Source: Demequina aestuarii
GTDB lineage: Bacteria; Actinomycetota; Actinomycetes; Actinomycetales; Demequinaceae
DNA length: 64,000 nt
Reading direction: 5' to 3'
NCBI RefSeq assembly: GCF_000975095.1
Contig: NZ_BBRD01000001.1
Span: 1,197,467 to 1,261,466, forward strand
Below the pieces are notes generated by a model that saw only the letters and a list, made by a program, of their open reading frames with translations, did not search any database and had not been told where the DNA came from. The translations under genes were made by a program, and so were the position numbers. Below, piece by piece: positions 1-8,306 of the stretch. Each line of letters opens with the position of its first letter. The first letter of the stretch is position 1.

Positions 1-240
1 GCGCTGACGCAGGCCGCGATGCGGGTGCTGACCCACGTGAGCGGCACCAAGGGCTTCAACATCGGCATGAATCAGGGCCAGGTGGGCGGCGCCGGGATCT
101 CGGAGCACCTGCACCAGCACGTGGTGCCACGGTGGACCGGCGACTCGAACTTCCTGCCCATCATCGGCCGCACCAAAGCGGTCCCGGAACTGCTCGACGA
201 CACCTGGGAGCGCCTGACCAGCGCCTGGGGCGAGGTCTGA
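1..240 (+). CDS. HIT-family nucleotide hydrolase/phosphorylase, 3' part
   Basis: Only the C-terminal ~79 residues are present; the frame is open from base 1, so the start lies outside the window. The histidine triad is visible as EHLHQHVVPRW (H-x-H-x-H), the catalytic motif of HIT proteins that cleave dinucleoside polyphosphates or nucleoside phosphoramidates. The tail (NFLPIIGRTKAVPELL) resembles the actinobacterial proteins related to the mycobacterial diadenosine tetraphosphate phosphorylase encoded next to the PIM synthesis genes. It is followed 17 bp later by the phosphatidylinositol phosphate synthase gene, the same neighbour order as in Mycobacterium. The family is clear; the exact substrate (Ap4A) is inferred from synteny. 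Confidence 0.85.
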   Translation, partial: ALTQAAMRVLTHVSGTKGFNIGMNQGQVGGAGISEHLHQHVVPRWTGDSNFLPIIGRTKAVPELLDDTWERLTSAWGEV

Positions 241-257
241 CGACCGGGAGGTTACAC

Positions 258-971
258 ATGTTCGGCAAACTGCGGCCGCTGATGGCCGCAATCTGGCAGG
301 CGCCCGCGAAGGCGCTGCTGCGAATGGGGATTCACCCCAACGCGGTGACGATCGTGGGCACGATCGGTGTGGTCATGGGAGCGATCGTGCTGCTGCCTCG
401 CGGCGGCATGGCGATGTTCTGGGGAGTCCTCGTCATCACGTTCTTCGTCGTGACCGACATGCTCGACGGCACCATGGCGCGTCTGTCCGGCAAGACGTCG
501 CGGCTCGGCGCGTACCTGGATTCGACGCTCGACCGCGTGGCCGATGCGGCGATCTTCGGCGCGCTCGTGTGGGGCTTCCGGGAGGACTCGGCCCCCACGG
601 CGCTGGCCGCGCTGCTGTGCCTGACCATGGGATCCTTCGTGCCGTACGCGCGGGCCAAGGCGGAGTCGCTCGGCGTCGAGGCGTCGGGAGGGATCGCAGA
701 ACGCTCGGACCGACTGGTCATCACGCTGACCGCCACGGCCCTCGTGGGCCTGGGGGTGCCCGTCGCCGTGCTCACCTGGACCCTGTTCCTGCTGGCGGCC
801 GCCGCCGCATTCACCGTCGGACAACGCACCATGGCGGTGGTGCGCGCGAACCGCGAGGACTTGCGTGACCACCAGGACCATCACCGCGATTCGCTCGACT
901 ACGGTGATCACCCCGAGCACCACCCCGGCGAGCCGGCGACGGACGGCGCGGACCGCGACGCCGATCGATGA
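258..971 (+). CDS. pgsA: Phosphatidylinositol phosphate synthase (CDP-alcohol phosphatidyltransferase)
   Basis: A 237-residue integral membrane enzyme expected to transfer a phosphatidyl group from CDP-diacylglycerol to inositol phosphate at the start of PIM synthesis. The full CDP-alcohol phosphatidyltransferase signature D-x2-DG-x2-AR-x8-G-x3-D-x3-D is visible, beginning TDMLDGTMARLSGK, within several hydrophobic segments. The C-terminus after about residue 195 is rich in His, Asp and Glu and looks disordered. The ATG at 258 is chosen because GGGAGG lies just upstream; a longer reading from 132 would overlap the HIT gene heavily. The stop overlaps the start of the next gene (ATGA). Assignment to inositol phosphate rather than glycerol phosphate rests on the neighbouring patA and pimA. 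Confidence 0.88.
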   Translation: MFGKLRPLMAAIWQAPAKALLRMGIHPNAVTIVGTIGVVMGAIVLLPRGGMAMFWGVLVITFFVVTDMLDGTMARLSGKTSRLGAYLDSTLDRVADAAIFGALVWGFREDSAPTALAALLCLTMGSFVPYARAKAESLGVEASGGIAERSDRLVITLTATALVGLGVPVAVLTWTLFLLAAAAAFTVGQRTMAVVRANREDLRDHQDHHRDSLDYGDHPEHHPGEPATDGADRDADR

Positions 972-1855
972 ACGCGTTCCTCACCGCCTGGCATGTGTCA
1001 GGAAGGCTGCCCGTGGGCGCGAGCCGGGCCGCCGCATCGGCCGTGTCGTGGTGGGCATGGGCGACCCATGCCAAGCCCACCGTGCGGCTCGAAGACAACC
1101 TGCACCGCGTCACAGGGCTCCAGGGACGCGAGCTGCGCCGCCTGTCGCGGCGGGGCATGGCGTCCGCCGCGCGGTACTACTCGGAGGTGCTCGAGCTGGG
1201 TCGCATGACCGAGAGCCAGATCGACGCCCGCGCTCGCACTGAGAACTTCGAGGACGTGCGCGAGCTGCTGGAGGGCGATGAGCCCGTCGTGGCCGTGCTG
1301 TCGCACTGCGGCAACTGGGACATGGTGGGGGCCTGGGCCTCGCGCAATCTCACTCCGATCACGGCGGTCGCGGAGGTGCTGAAGCCGCGCGAGGTCTTCG
1401 ACGAGTTCGTCGCCATGCGCGAGCGGGTGGGCATCCGTGTGCTCGGCCACGAGGGAGGGTCGACGTTCCGTCGCCTGATCGAGCTGGGGCGCGGGGACCG
1501 GGGGCTGATCTGCCTGCTCTCTGACCGTGACATCTCGGGCCGTGGGGTCGAGGTGGAGATGTGGGGTCGCCCGGTCAAGGTCGCGCCGGGCCCCGCAGCC
1601 GTCGCGGCGGCGGCCCGCATCCGGGTCTTGCCAGTGATGCTGCACTACGAGCGCCTCACGGGCGCCCGTCGTCGTGCCGCGCATTCGCGGTGGGGAGTCG
1701 TGATGACGTTCGGACCGGTCATCGACCCTGCCCAGTTCCCCAAGGAGACGCGCGTCGGGGACGTGAGCCAGGCGTGGGCGAGCTGGATGGCGGAGAGCAT
1801 CGCCGAGCACCCCGAGGACTGGCACATGCTCCAGAGGTTCGGGTGGCAGTCATGA
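968..1855 (+). CDS. patA: Phosphatidylinositol mannoside acyltransferase (HtrB/LpxL-like)
   Basis: A 295-residue member of the lysophospholipid/lipid A acyltransferase family. The acyltransferase HX4D motif is visible in SHCGNWDMVGAW at about residues 112-123. In mycobacteria the orthologue at this locus (PatA) acylates the 2-linked mannose of phosphatidylinositol mannosides on the cytoplasmic face of the membrane. It overlaps pgsA by 4 bp upstream and pimA by 4 bp downstream, so the three are probably translated as a coupled unit. Family assignment is firm; the precise acceptor is inferred from context. Confidence 0.85.
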   Translation: MNAFLTAWHVSGRLPVGASRAAASAVSWWAWATHAKPTVRLEDNLHRVTGLQGRELRRLSRRGMASAARYYSEVLELGRMTESQIDARARTENFEDVRELLEGDEPVVAVLSHCGNWDMVGAWASRNLTPITAVAEVLKPREVFDEFVAMRERVGIRVLGHEGGSTFRRLIELGRGDRGLICLLSDRDISGRGVEVEMWGRPVKVAPGPAAVAAAARIRVLPVMLHYERLTGARRRAAHSRWGVVMTFGPVIDPAQFPKETRVGDVSQAWASWMAESIAEHPEDWHMLQRFGWQS

Positions 1856-3003
1856 GAATCGGCATCGTGTGCCCGTACTCGTTCGATCGCCCCGGCGGCG
1901 TCCAGTTGCATGTGATGGACCTCGCCGAGGCGCTGTTCGCGCGCGGGCACCAGGTCTCGGTCTTGGCCCCCGCCGCCCCGGGCACGACGGTGCCGGGGTA
2001 CGTGACGACCGCCGGACGGTCGCTGCCGGTGCGCTACAACGGCTCGACCGCGCGCATCACTTTCGGCATGGCCGCCGCGATGCGGGTGCGCAAATGGCTG
2101 CGTGAGGGGCAGTTCGACGTGGTGCACCTGCACGAGCCGGGCACCATGTCGCTCTCCGTGATCGCGATGTGGGCGCGGCTCGGCCCCACTGTCGCCACGT
2201 TCCACACGTCGAACGACCACTCGCGCATCATGCGCATCGCGAAGCCGTTCATCAAGCCCGGCTACGAGGAGCTCGACGCCCGCATCGCCGTGTCGCCGTC
2301 CGCTGACCGCACGGTGAAGGAACACCTGGGGGTAGCGGCCACGCACATCATCCCCAATGGGGTGGACACGGCCGCCTACACGGATGCGCCCCAGGTCAAG
2401 GAGTGGCGGGGCACCAAGAACGCGCCCACCATCGGGATCCTGGGCCGCATGGACGAGTCCCGCAAGGGCCTCGACGAGTTCCTGGCTGCGATCCCGCACG
2501 TGCGCCGCCGGTACCCGCGCGCCCGGTTCCTCGTCGCGGGTCGGTTCTCGGACCGGATCGCCGCGCGTGCCGCGCGCGGCGGTGCCGAGGTGGTGGGAGA
2601 ACTCGACGAAGGGATGAAGGCGCGCTTCATGTCCTCCGTGGACGTGTACTGCGCGCCGAACCTCGGGGGCGAGAGCTTCGGGATCGTGCTCGTGGAGGCG
2701 ATGGCGGCCGGCGCGGCGGTGGTCGCGAGCGACCTGGTAGCCTTCCGCGACGTCGCGACGGACTCCGAGGGCGAGGTCTGCGTGGCCATGCACACCGTGG
2801 GCGACTCCGTCGAACTGGCGGCGCGCGTGAACGCGCTGCTGGGCGATCCAGAGGCGCGCAAGGAGCTCGCGAGCAGGGGCAGAGCCCGCGCTGGCACCTT
2901 TGACTGGCGCCAGGTCGCCCCCCGCATCGAAGAGACCTACCGCGACGCGATTAGAATGGACGCGGAATTCCATCCCCAGCCAGCGAAGGACAGCACCGCA
3001 TGA
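1852..3003 (+). CDS. pimA: Phosphatidylinositol alpha-mannosyltransferase (GT4)
   Basis: A 383-residue GT-B fold glycosyltransferase that would transfer mannose from GDP-mannose to phosphatidylinositol. The N-terminus has the GT4 acceptor-side signature [18 protein letters not shown]; the C-terminal half has [14 protein letters not shown] and the nucleotide-sugar motif [20 protein letters not shown] with the family EX7E glutamates. The ATG at 1852 overlaps the patA stop (ATGA) and matches the usual PimA N-terminus; the frame stays open further upstream but only as a shadow of patA. The stop overlaps the pdxS start. A -10-like TAGAAT for pdxS lies inside the last 50 bp. Confidence 0.92.
   Translation: MRIGIVCPYSFDRPGGVQLHVMDLAEALFARGHQVSVLAPAAPGTTVPGYVTTAGRSLPVRYNGSTARITFGMAAAMRVRKWLREGQFDVVHLHEPGTMSLSVIAMWARLGPTVATFHTSNDHSRIMRIAKPFIKPGYEELDARIAVSPSADRTVKEHLGVAATHIIPNGVDTAAYTDAPQVKEWRGTKNAPTIGILGRMDESRKGLDEFLAAIPHVRRRYPRARFLVAGRFSDRIAARAARGGAEVVGELDEGMKARFMSSVDVYCAPNLGGESFGIVLVEAMAAGAAVVASDLVAFRDVATDSEGEVCVAMHTVGDSVELAARVNALLGDPEARKELASRGRARAGTFDWRQVAPRIEETYRDAIRMDAEFHPQPAKDSTA
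2952..2957 (+). promoter_or_regulatory. Putative -10 box (TAGAAT) for pdxS inside the 3' end of pimA
   Basis: TAGAAT matches the TANNNT -10 form used elsewhere in the window (secD and efp also have TAGAAT). A start near 2964 would leave a ~36-nt leader containing GAAGGA about 10 nt before the pdxS ATG. No convincing -35 is seen. This would let PLP synthesis be expressed independently of the PIM genes. Confidence 0.45.
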
Positions 3004-3908
3004 GCGATACCGCCGACGTCACCACCCCCCAGGTAGGCACCGACCTGGTCAAGAGGGGCATGGCCGAGATGCTCAAGGGCGGCGTGATCATGGACGTCGT
3101 CACACCCGAGCAGGCGAAGATCGCCGAGGATGCCGGAGCGGTGGCCGTCATGGCACTCGAGCGCGTGCCGGCGGACATTCGGGCGCAGGGCGGCGTGGCA
3201 CGCATGAGCGACCCCGACCTCGTCCAGGGCATCATCGACGCGGTCTCGATCCCCGTGATGGCGAAGGCGCGCATCGGCCACTTCGTCGAGGCGCAGGTGC
3301 TGCAGTCCCTTGGCGTCGACTACGTCGACGAGTCCGAGGTGCTGACGCCCGCCGACTACACCCACCACATCGACAAGTGGAACTTCACCGTGCCGTTCGT
3401 CTGCGGCGCCACCAACCTGGGCGAGGCGCTGCGTCGCATCTCTGAGGGCGCGGCCATGATTCGCTCGAAGGGCGAGGCGGGCACAGGAGACGTGTCCAAC
3501 GCCACGACCCACATGCGTCAGATCCGCGCCGAGATCAAGGCCCTCGCGTCCCTGCCGAAGGACGAGCTCTACGTGGCCGCCAAGGAACTGCAGGCCCCGC
3601 TGCCGCTGGTCCAGGAGATCGCGGCCACCGGCAAGCTGCCCGTGGTGCTCTTCACCGCTGGCGGCATCGCGACGCCCGCGGACGCCGCGATGATGATGCA
3701 GCTGGGTGCCGAAGGTGTGTTCGTCGGTTCCGGAATCTTCAAGTCCGGCAACCCCTCGGAGCGCGCGAAGGCGATCGTGAAGGCGACCACCTTCTTCGAC
3801 GACCCTGCCGTGATCGCGGATGTCTCGCGCGGGCTGGGCGACGCGATGGTGGGCATCAACGTCGAGGACGAGCCCGAGCCGCACCGGCTCGCCGAGCGCG
3901 GCTGGTAG
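3000..3908 (+). CDS. pdxS: Pyridoxal 5'-phosphate synthase, synthase subunit PdxS
   Basis: A 302-residue (beta/alpha)8-barrel that builds PLP from ribose 5-phosphate, glyceraldehyde 3-phosphate and ammonia supplied by PdxT. Highly conserved PdxS segments are seen: [20 protein letters not shown] at the N-terminus, [13 protein letters not shown] with the active-site lysine, [12 protein letters not shown] with the second lysine, and [20 protein letters not shown] near the C-terminus. Length is normal. The ATG overlaps the pimA stop (ATGA). Unlike the classic pdxS-pdxT pair, a Nudix gene lies between the two subunit genes. Confidence 0.97.
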   Translation: MSDTADVTTPQVGTDLVKRGMAEMLKGGVIMDVVTPEQAKIAEDAGAVAVMALERVPADIRAQGGVARMSDPDLVQGIIDAVSIPVMAKARIGHFVEAQVLQSLGVDYVDESEVLTPADYTHHIDKWNFTVPFVCGATNLGEALRRISEGAAMIRSKGEAGTGDVSNATTHMRQIRAEIKALASLPKDELYVAAKELQAPLPLVQEIAATGKLPVVLFTAGGIATPADAAMMMQLGAEGVFVGSGIFKSGNPSERAKAIVKATTFFDDPAVIADVSRGLGDAMVGINVEDEPEPHRLAERGW

Positions 3909-3927
3909 TCCCGCGCCCGGACCCTCC

Positions 3928-4509
3928 GTGACCGACGCCCCGCAGCCGCCCGACGATCGCAGCCCCGTGCTGGAGAGTCCGGCTGCGGGCGCATCGGCCG
4001 GGGACCGGATCGCGCGCCGCGGCGCGCGGGTGCTGCTCGTGGACGACTCGAGCCCCGATGCGCCGCTTGTGCTCATGGTCCGGGGGCACGACCCTCACGA
4101 GGAGGGCCGGTCGTTCTGGTTCACGCCCGGGGGCGGACTCGAGGCTCACGAGACGATGCGTGCGGCGGCGGTGCGCGAGCTCGCTGAGGAGACCGGCTGG
4201 GTGCTGGAGGAGCACGAGCTCGCCGGGCCCGTCTGGCGGCGCACGGCCATATTCGACTTCGCCTCGCGACCCTACGTGCAGTACGAGGAGATCTTCGTGG
4301 GACGGCTGGCAGATGCGGAACAGCGGCAGCGCACCGCAGAGGAGTGGACCGAGGTGGAGCGGGAGACCATCGACGCGGTCCAGTGGATGACGGCCGCCGA
4401 CCTGCGGAACACCCCCATCGAGGTGTTCCCGGCGGAGCTGAGAGGCGGCTGGGACGCCTTCCTCGCCTGGGAGGGCGACACCATCGACTTGGGAGAGGTT
4501 GCCGAATGA
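3928..4509 (+). CDS. Nudix hydrolase
   Basis: A 193-residue protein with a complete Nudix box (G-x5-E-x7-RELxEExGW, starting [14 protein letters not shown]) around residues 69-92, the Mg2+-binding signature of enzymes cleaving nucleoside diphosphates linked to another moiety. The substrate is unknown. GTG at 3928 is chosen because it is the first start after the pdxS stop and leaves 19 bp between genes; upstream in-frame sequence is a shadow of pdxS. Its stop overlaps the pdxT start (ATGA), so it is part of the pdxS-pdxT operon; a housecleaning or vitamin-salvage role can be suggested but is not shown. Confidence 0.85.
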   Translation: MTDAPQPPDDRSPVLESPAAGASAGDRIARRGARVLLVDDSSPDAPLVLMVRGHDPHEEGRSFWFTPGGGLEAHETMRAAAVRELAEETGWVLEEHELAGPVWRRTAIFDFASRPYVQYEEIFVGRLADAEQRQRTAEEWTEVERETIDAVQWMTAADLRNTPIEVFPAELRGGWDAFLAWEGDTIDLGEVAE

Positions 4510-5090
4510 CCACCGTGGGAGTGCTCGCGCTGCAGGGCGACGTTCGAGAGCATCAGGCGATGCTCGAGGGCCTCGGCGTCGACGTGGTCCGCGTGCGTCG
4601 GCTCGCAGAGCTGAACGCCGTCGATGGACTGGTGATCCCTGGGGGAGAGTCGACCACCATGGACAAGTTGCTACGAGCCTTCGACTTGCGAGATGCCCTC
4701 GTGGCGCGCATCGCCGCCGGACTGCCGGTGCTCGGCTCGTGCGCCGGAATGGTCCTGCTCGCGCGGGACCTGCGTGACGGCATCGAGGGCCAGCAGACCC
4801 TGGGGGCGATTCCCATGACGGTGCGACGCAACGCTTTCGGGCGCCAGGTCGACTCCGCCGAGGTGGACCTGGTGTGGGAGCCGGACGGCAGCCCTATGCA
4901 CGCCACCTTCATCCGCGCGCCCTGGGTGGAGTCGTACGACGACGGCGTCGAGGTGCTCGCCACGGCCACGGGGCCGGACGGCGAGCGCCACCCGGTCGCG
5001 GTGAGGCACGGCGCTGCAATTGCGACGTCCTTCCACCCGGAGATCTCCGCAGATGCGCGCGTGCACGCACTGCTGCTGTCTCAGGTGTGA
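4506..5090 (+). CDS. pdxT: Pyridoxal 5'-phosphate synthase, glutaminase subunit PdxT
   Basis: A 194-residue class I glutamine amidotransferase that feeds ammonia to PdxS. Visible features are the N-terminal [13 protein letters not shown], the PdxT-specific [11 protein letters not shown], the nucleophile elbow [10 protein letters not shown] with the catalytic cysteine, and the His-Glu pair in [13 protein letters not shown] near the C-terminus. The ATG overlaps the upstream Nudix stop. Nothing abnormal in length or catalytic residues. Confidence 0.95.
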   Translation: MTTVGVLALQGDVREHQAMLEGLGVDVVRVRRLAELNAVDGLVIPGGESTTMDKLLRAFDLRDALVARIAAGLPVLGSCAGMVLLARDLRDGIEGQQTLGAIPMTVRRNAFGRQVDSAEVDLVWEPDGSPMHATFIRAPWVESYDDGVEVLATATGPDGERHPVAVRHGAAIATSFHPEISADARVHALLLSQV

Positions 5091-5142
5091 GCGCAGGCGT
5101 GAGGGCAGCGCACGCGATGGGCACGTAGTTCCAGCCTGAGGA

Positions 5143-5175
5143 CTTGATGTTCGCATATCAAGGCTCTATCCTTGA
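5143..5175 (+). promoter_or_regulatory. Promoter with nested operator palindromes for the SatD-like gene
   Basis: A near-consensus promoter is seen: -35 TTGATG at 5144-5149, a 17-bp spacer, -10 TATCCT at 5167-5172, giving a start at or near the ATG (5179), so the mRNA is probably leaderless. Two inverted repeats share one half-site: CTTGAT (5143-5148) with ATCAAG (5157-5162), and TCAAGG (5158-5163) with CCTTGA (5170-5175). The three half-sites are about 14 bp apart and cover both the -35 and the -10. The first gene carries a helix-turn-helix, so autorepression is the natural inference. Confidence 0.65.
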
Positions 5176-5178
5176 GCC

Positions 5179-5817
5179 ATGTTCGTCGTCACCGCCGACC
5201 AGCGCGGCAGCACTCGCAAGGGCGACCGCGTCGAGTCGCTCCTGAGCGAGCTGCGCCCGTGGATAGAGCGCTGGAGCGCGGACGTGGCGCTGCCGCTGGA
5301 GCGCACGGTCGGTGACGAGGTGCAGATCGTGCTGACCGGCCCGGTAGCCGCCGTGGACCTCGCGCTGCACCTGATGCGCGTGGGCGACTGGTCCGTCGGG
5401 GTGGGCGCGGGCCCCGTCAATGAGCCGTGGGGGGAGAGCGCCCGCGCCAGTTCCGGCGCGGCCTTCGTGCACGCCCGGCAGGCGGTGGAGCGCGCCCGCG
5501 GACGGTCGGAGCCCATGCCGGTGGTGGCCGCGGGCGAGGATGCCGACGCTGCCGAGAGCGCCACGGCGGTGCTGCAACTGCTGGCCGCGGTGGTGCGCCG
5601 CCGCTCACAGGCGGGCTGGGAGGTCGCGGACCTGCTGGGCCCCGACTCCACTCAGCGCGAGGTCGCGACACGGCTCGGCATCTCCGAGCAGGCGGTGAGT
5701 CAGCGCGTGACATCTGCCATGCTCGACGAGGAACGCCGCGCGCGACCCGTCGCCGCGGACCTGCTGGTGCGCGCAGAAGCGAGAGGAGCCTCCACATGTC
5801 GGTCCTTGCCGAGGTGA
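5179..5817 (+). CDS. SatD-family-like protein with C-terminal helix-turn-helix
   Basis: A 212-residue protein. The N-terminus (TADQRGSTRKGDRVESLL, then ERTVGDEVQIVL) resembles SatD-family proteins, whose biochemical role is poorly defined. The C-terminal third contains a likely helix-turn-helix at about residues 154-180 (TQREVATRLGISEQAVSQRV), so it probably binds DNA. The promoter in front carries nested palindromes covering -35 and -10, which suggests it controls itself. It overlaps the following small membrane-protein gene by 22 bp, and SatD-like genes are often next to small membrane proteins. The pair interrupts the usual pdxT-yebC neighbourhood. Family call is moderate; function unknown. 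Confidence 0.65.
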   Translation: MFVVTADQRGSTRKGDRVESLLSELRPWIERWSADVALPLERTVGDEVQIVLTGPVAAVDLALHLMRVGDWSVGVGAGPVNEPWGESARASSGAAFVHARQAVERARGRSEPMPVVAAGEDADAAESATAVLQLLAAVVRRRSQAGWEVADLLGPDSTQREVATRLGISEQAVSQRVTSAMLDEERRARPVAADLLVRAEARGASTCRSLPR

Positions 5818-6170
5818 GTGTGGTGGTGGCCGCGCTGGTGGCGGCAGCGGCGCTCGGCTCGCCGCTGGTCGCATGGCTGCTGCGGCGCGTCGAACCCGAG
5901 ACCGAGACCCCGGGCCTCTTGCGTGGCGGCATGTGGATCGGCGTGCTCGAACGGCTCGCCATCGCAGGGGCGGTGATGGCGGGGCACCCCGAGGCGGTCG
6001 CGGTCGTGATCGCTGTCAAGGGCCTCGGGCGCTACCCGGAACTGCGCGACGCGCAGGCGGGGCTGCGCGGCGAGACCGCGGAACGATTCATCATCGGCAC
6101 GCTCTCGAGCTTCGTGTGGGCGGCGGCGTGCGGGGCCGCCGGGGCGGCCGCGGTCGCCGCGCTCGGGTGA
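5796..6170 (+). CDS. Small membrane protein paired with the SatD-like gene
   Basis: A 124-residue protein with about three hydrophobic segments (residues 3-27, 41-65 and 98-122). Between the second and third are GLGRYPELRD and AERFIIGTLSSFVWA, which resemble small membrane proteins commonly encoded beside SatD-like genes. ATG 5796 is preceded by GAGAGGAG, a good ribosome binding site, and overlaps the upstream gene by 22 bp in another frame, so co-translation is likely. The tight arrangement suggests the soluble protein and this membrane partner act together; the activity is unknown. Confidence 0.7.
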   Translation: MSVLAEVSVVVAALVAAAALGSPLVAWLLRRVEPETETPGLLRGGMWIGVLERLAIAGAVMAGHPEAVAVVIAVKGLGRYPELRDAQAGLRGETAERFIIGTLSSFVWAAACGAAGAAAVAALG

Positions 6171-6241
6171 CGCGCGCTGCTGGCGGAGCACCGTACGTGC
6201 TCGACTCCTGGTGTCTGCGTGAGCGCGGGGGAGTGACGCTC

Positions 6242-6247
6242 TAGACT
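6242..6247 (+). promoter_or_regulatory. -10 box (TAGACT) for yebC
   Basis: TAGACT lies 46 bp ahead of the yebC GTG and implies a ~34-nt leader with GAGGA before the start. The same hexamer precedes relA, aspS, rpoZ, pilV and, on the other strand, ppiB. A dyad GAGCAC-N5-GTGCTC sits upstream at 6186-6202; it could be a weak terminator for the preceding pair or an operator. Confidence 0.6.
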
Positions 6248-6287
6248 GGCGGGCAGTCCACTACCTGAATCCGTTGAGGAGCATCAC

Positions 6288-7046
6288 GTGTCCGGCCACT
6301 CCAAATGGGCAACCACCAAGCACAAGAAGGCGGTTGTCGACGCCAAGCGCGGCAAGCTGTTCGCCAAGCTCATCAAGAACATTGAGGTCGCGGCCCGCTC
6401 GGGTGGCGCGGACATGGCCGGCAACCCCACGCTCTTCGACGCGGTCCAGAAGGCCAAGAAGTCCTCGGTGCCGAACGACAACATCGATCGTGCGCTCAAG
6501 CGTGGAGCGGGCCTCGAGGCCGGCGGCAGCGAGTACGAGACCATCATGTACGAGGGATACGGCCCCAACGGCGTCGCGATGCTGATCGAGTGCCTCACGG
6601 ACAACCGCAACCGCGCCGCGATGGAGGTGCGCACCGCGCTGACCCGCAACAACGGCACCCTCGCGGACCCCAACTCCGTGGCGTACCTGTTCACGCGCAA
6701 GGGACAGATCATCGTCTCGAAGGACTCGGGCGTCACGGAGGATGACCTCATGGTCGCCGCGCTCGACGCCGGTGCCGAGGAGATCGAGGACCACGGCGAG
6801 GTCTTCGAGATCACGTCGGAGGCCACGGACGTGGTGGCCGTGCGCACCGCGCTGCAAGAGGCGGACATCGACTACGACTCCGCCGAGGCCACGTGGGTCC
6901 CGTCGGTCAAGATCGAGCTCGACGTGGACGGCGCCAAGAAGATGCTGCGCCTGATCGACGCTCTCGAGGACTGCGATGACGTCCAGAACGTGTTCGCCAA
7001 CATGGACGCCTCCGATGAGGTGCTGGAGGCGGCGGCCGCCGAGTAG
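6288..7046 (+). CDS. yebC: YebC/PmpR family regulatory protein
   Basis: A 252-residue member of the conserved YebC/PmpR (TACO1-like) family. The N-terminus [20 protein letters not shown] is the family hallmark, followed by [18 protein letters not shown] and [19 protein letters not shown]. Members have been described as DNA-binding regulators, including of Holliday junction genes, and more recently as ribosome-associated factors assisting difficult translation; sequence alone does not decide. GTG 6288 is chosen from the conserved N-terminus and the GAGGA site. It precedes ruvC-ruvA-ruvB as in many bacteria. Confidence 0.95.
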   Translation: MSGHSKWATTKHKKAVVDAKRGKLFAKLIKNIEVAARSGGADMAGNPTLFDAVQKAKKSSVPNDNIDRALKRGAGLEAGGSEYETIMYEGYGPNGVAMLIECLTDNRNRAAMEVRTALTRNNGTLADPNSVAYLFTRKGQIIVSKDSGVTEDDLMVAALDAGAEEIEDHGEVFEITSEATDVVAVRTALQEADIDYDSAEATWVPSVKIELDVDGAKKMLRLIDALEDCDDVQNVFANMDASDEVLEAAAAE

Positions 7047-7068
7047 CGGCAGCCCGCCCTCCGTTCTC

Positions 7069-7623
7069 GTGAGGATCCTCGGCGTCGACCCCGGCCTCAC
7101 CCGTTGCGGGCTGGGCGTGATCGACGCCGCTGGCGCGCGGCAGGTGAGCCTGGTGCACGTGGAGGCCGCCACCTCTCCCGCAGGGGATCACGTCCCCGCG
7201 CGGCTCGCGCGCCTGGCCGACGCCCTCGAGGCCGTCCTGGACCAGCACCGGCCGGATGCGATCGCGCTCGAGCGGGTCTTCGCTCAGGCCAACGTGCGCA
7301 CCGTGATGGGCACCGCCCAGGTCTCCGGAGTGGTCATGCTCGCGGCCCAGCGCAGGGGACTGCCGGTGGCTCTCTACACGCCGTCGGAAGTGAAGGCGGC
7401 CGTGACCGGAGACGGCCGCGCGGCGAAGCCCCAGGTGGGCTACATGGTCGCCCGAGTGCTCGGCCTCGCCGAGCCACCCCGACCGGCGGATGCCGCCGAT
7501 GCGCTGGCGATCGCCATCACGCATGCGTGGAAGGGTGGGGCCGCGCCGGTGGGATCCGCCGCGACCACGGCCGCACAGCGACGCTGGGCTGACGCCGAGC
7601 GCGCGTCGCGACGTCGTGGGTGA
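7069..7623 (+). CDS. ruvC: Crossover junction endodeoxyribonuclease RuvC
   Basis: A 184-residue RNase H-fold Holliday-junction resolvase. The catalytic acidic residues are visible: Asp in RILGVDPGLTRCG at the N-terminus, Glu in IALERVFAQANVRT, and the C-terminal aspartates in PADAADALAIA. It would nick symmetrically across junctions held by RuvAB. The GTG at 7069 is set by the conserved start of the fold; the open frame upstream of it is a shadow of yebC. The extra ~30 C-terminal residues are Ala/Arg-rich. Confidence 0.95.
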   Translation: MRILGVDPGLTRCGLGVIDAAGARQVSLVHVEAATSPAGDHVPARLARLADALEAVLDQHRPDAIALERVFAQANVRTVMGTAQVSGVVMLAAQRRGLPVALYTPSEVKAAVTGDGRAAKPQVGYMVARVLGLAEPPRPADAADALAIAITHAWKGGAAPVGSAATTAAQRRWADAERASRRRG

Positions 7624-7670
7624 GGTGCGGCGAGTCGTGTTCGGTGGCGGTGCCGCGTCCCGTAGCGTGT

Positions 7671-7686
7671 TCGTACACATGTTCGA
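7671..7686 (+). promoter_or_regulatory. LexA (SOS) box upstream of ruvAB
   Basis: TCGTACACATGTTCGA differs at one base from the actinobacterial/Gram-positive LexA palindrome TCGAAC-N4-GTTCGA. It lies 30 bp before the ruvA GTG and after the ruvC stop, so it would control ruvA and ruvB, and not ruvC directly, in response to DNA damage. Confidence 0.8.
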
Positions 7687-7715
7687 TAGGAGTCCCGCGT
7701 GAGAGGTGATGCGCT

Positions 7716-8306
7716 GTGATCTCACAGCTGGCAGGCACGGTGCTGTCGGTGCGCGCCTCGACCGCAGTGGTCGAGGTCGGGGGCGTCGGTCTCCTCGTGC
7801 ACTCCACTCCAGCCACTCTGGCTGAGCTCCGTGCTCACCAGGAGGCGCGGTTCTTCACGCAGCTCGTGGTGCGCGAAGAGTCGCTCACCTTGTTCGGCTT
7901 CACGGCGGAGTCCGAGCGCGACACGTTCGAGGCGCTGCAGTCGGTGCAGGGCGTCGGGCCGCGGCTCGCCCTCGCGATGCTGGCGGTCCACTCTCCGGAG
8001 TCGCTCTCGCAAGCCGTGGCGAACGGCGATCGTCAGGCTCTCGAGCAGGTGCCCGGCATCGGTGCGAAGGTCGCCGCGCGGCTGCTGCTCGAGCTGGGCG
8101 GCAAGCTGTCGCTTCCGGAGCCCTCGGCGACTCCGACGACGCCCGATGCGCGGGACCAGGTCGAGGAGGCGCTCGTTGCCCTCGGGTGGAACCAGAAGGC
8201 GGCCGCCAAGGCCGTCGAGAACGTGGCCCCGACGCCGATCGCGGACGCGGACGTGCCGACCACGCTGAAGGCGGCGCTCAAGGCGATGGGCGGGGCGCGT
8301 GCCTGA
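7716..8306 (+). CDS. ruvA: Holliday junction branch migration complex subunit RuvA
   Basis: A 196-residue RuvA that binds four-way junctions and loads the RuvB motor. An N-terminal OB-fold ([12 protein letters not shown], then [16 protein letters not shown]) is followed by two helix-hairpin-helix motifs ([13 protein letters not shown] and [18 protein letters not shown]) and a C-terminal RuvB-interacting three-helix domain ([15 protein letters not shown]). The GTG at 7716 follows GAGAGGTG by a short spacer. The stop overlaps the ruvB start by 8 bp, coupling the two. Confidence 0.97.
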   Translation: MISQLAGTVLSVRASTAVVEVGGVGLLVHSTPATLAELRAHQEARFFTQLVVREESLTLFGFTAESERDTFEALQSVQGVGPRLALAMLAVHSPESLSQAVANGDRQALEQVPGIGAKVAARLLLELGGKLSLPEPSATPTTPDARDQVEEALVALGWNQKAAAKAVENVAPTPIADADVPTTLKAALKAMGGARA

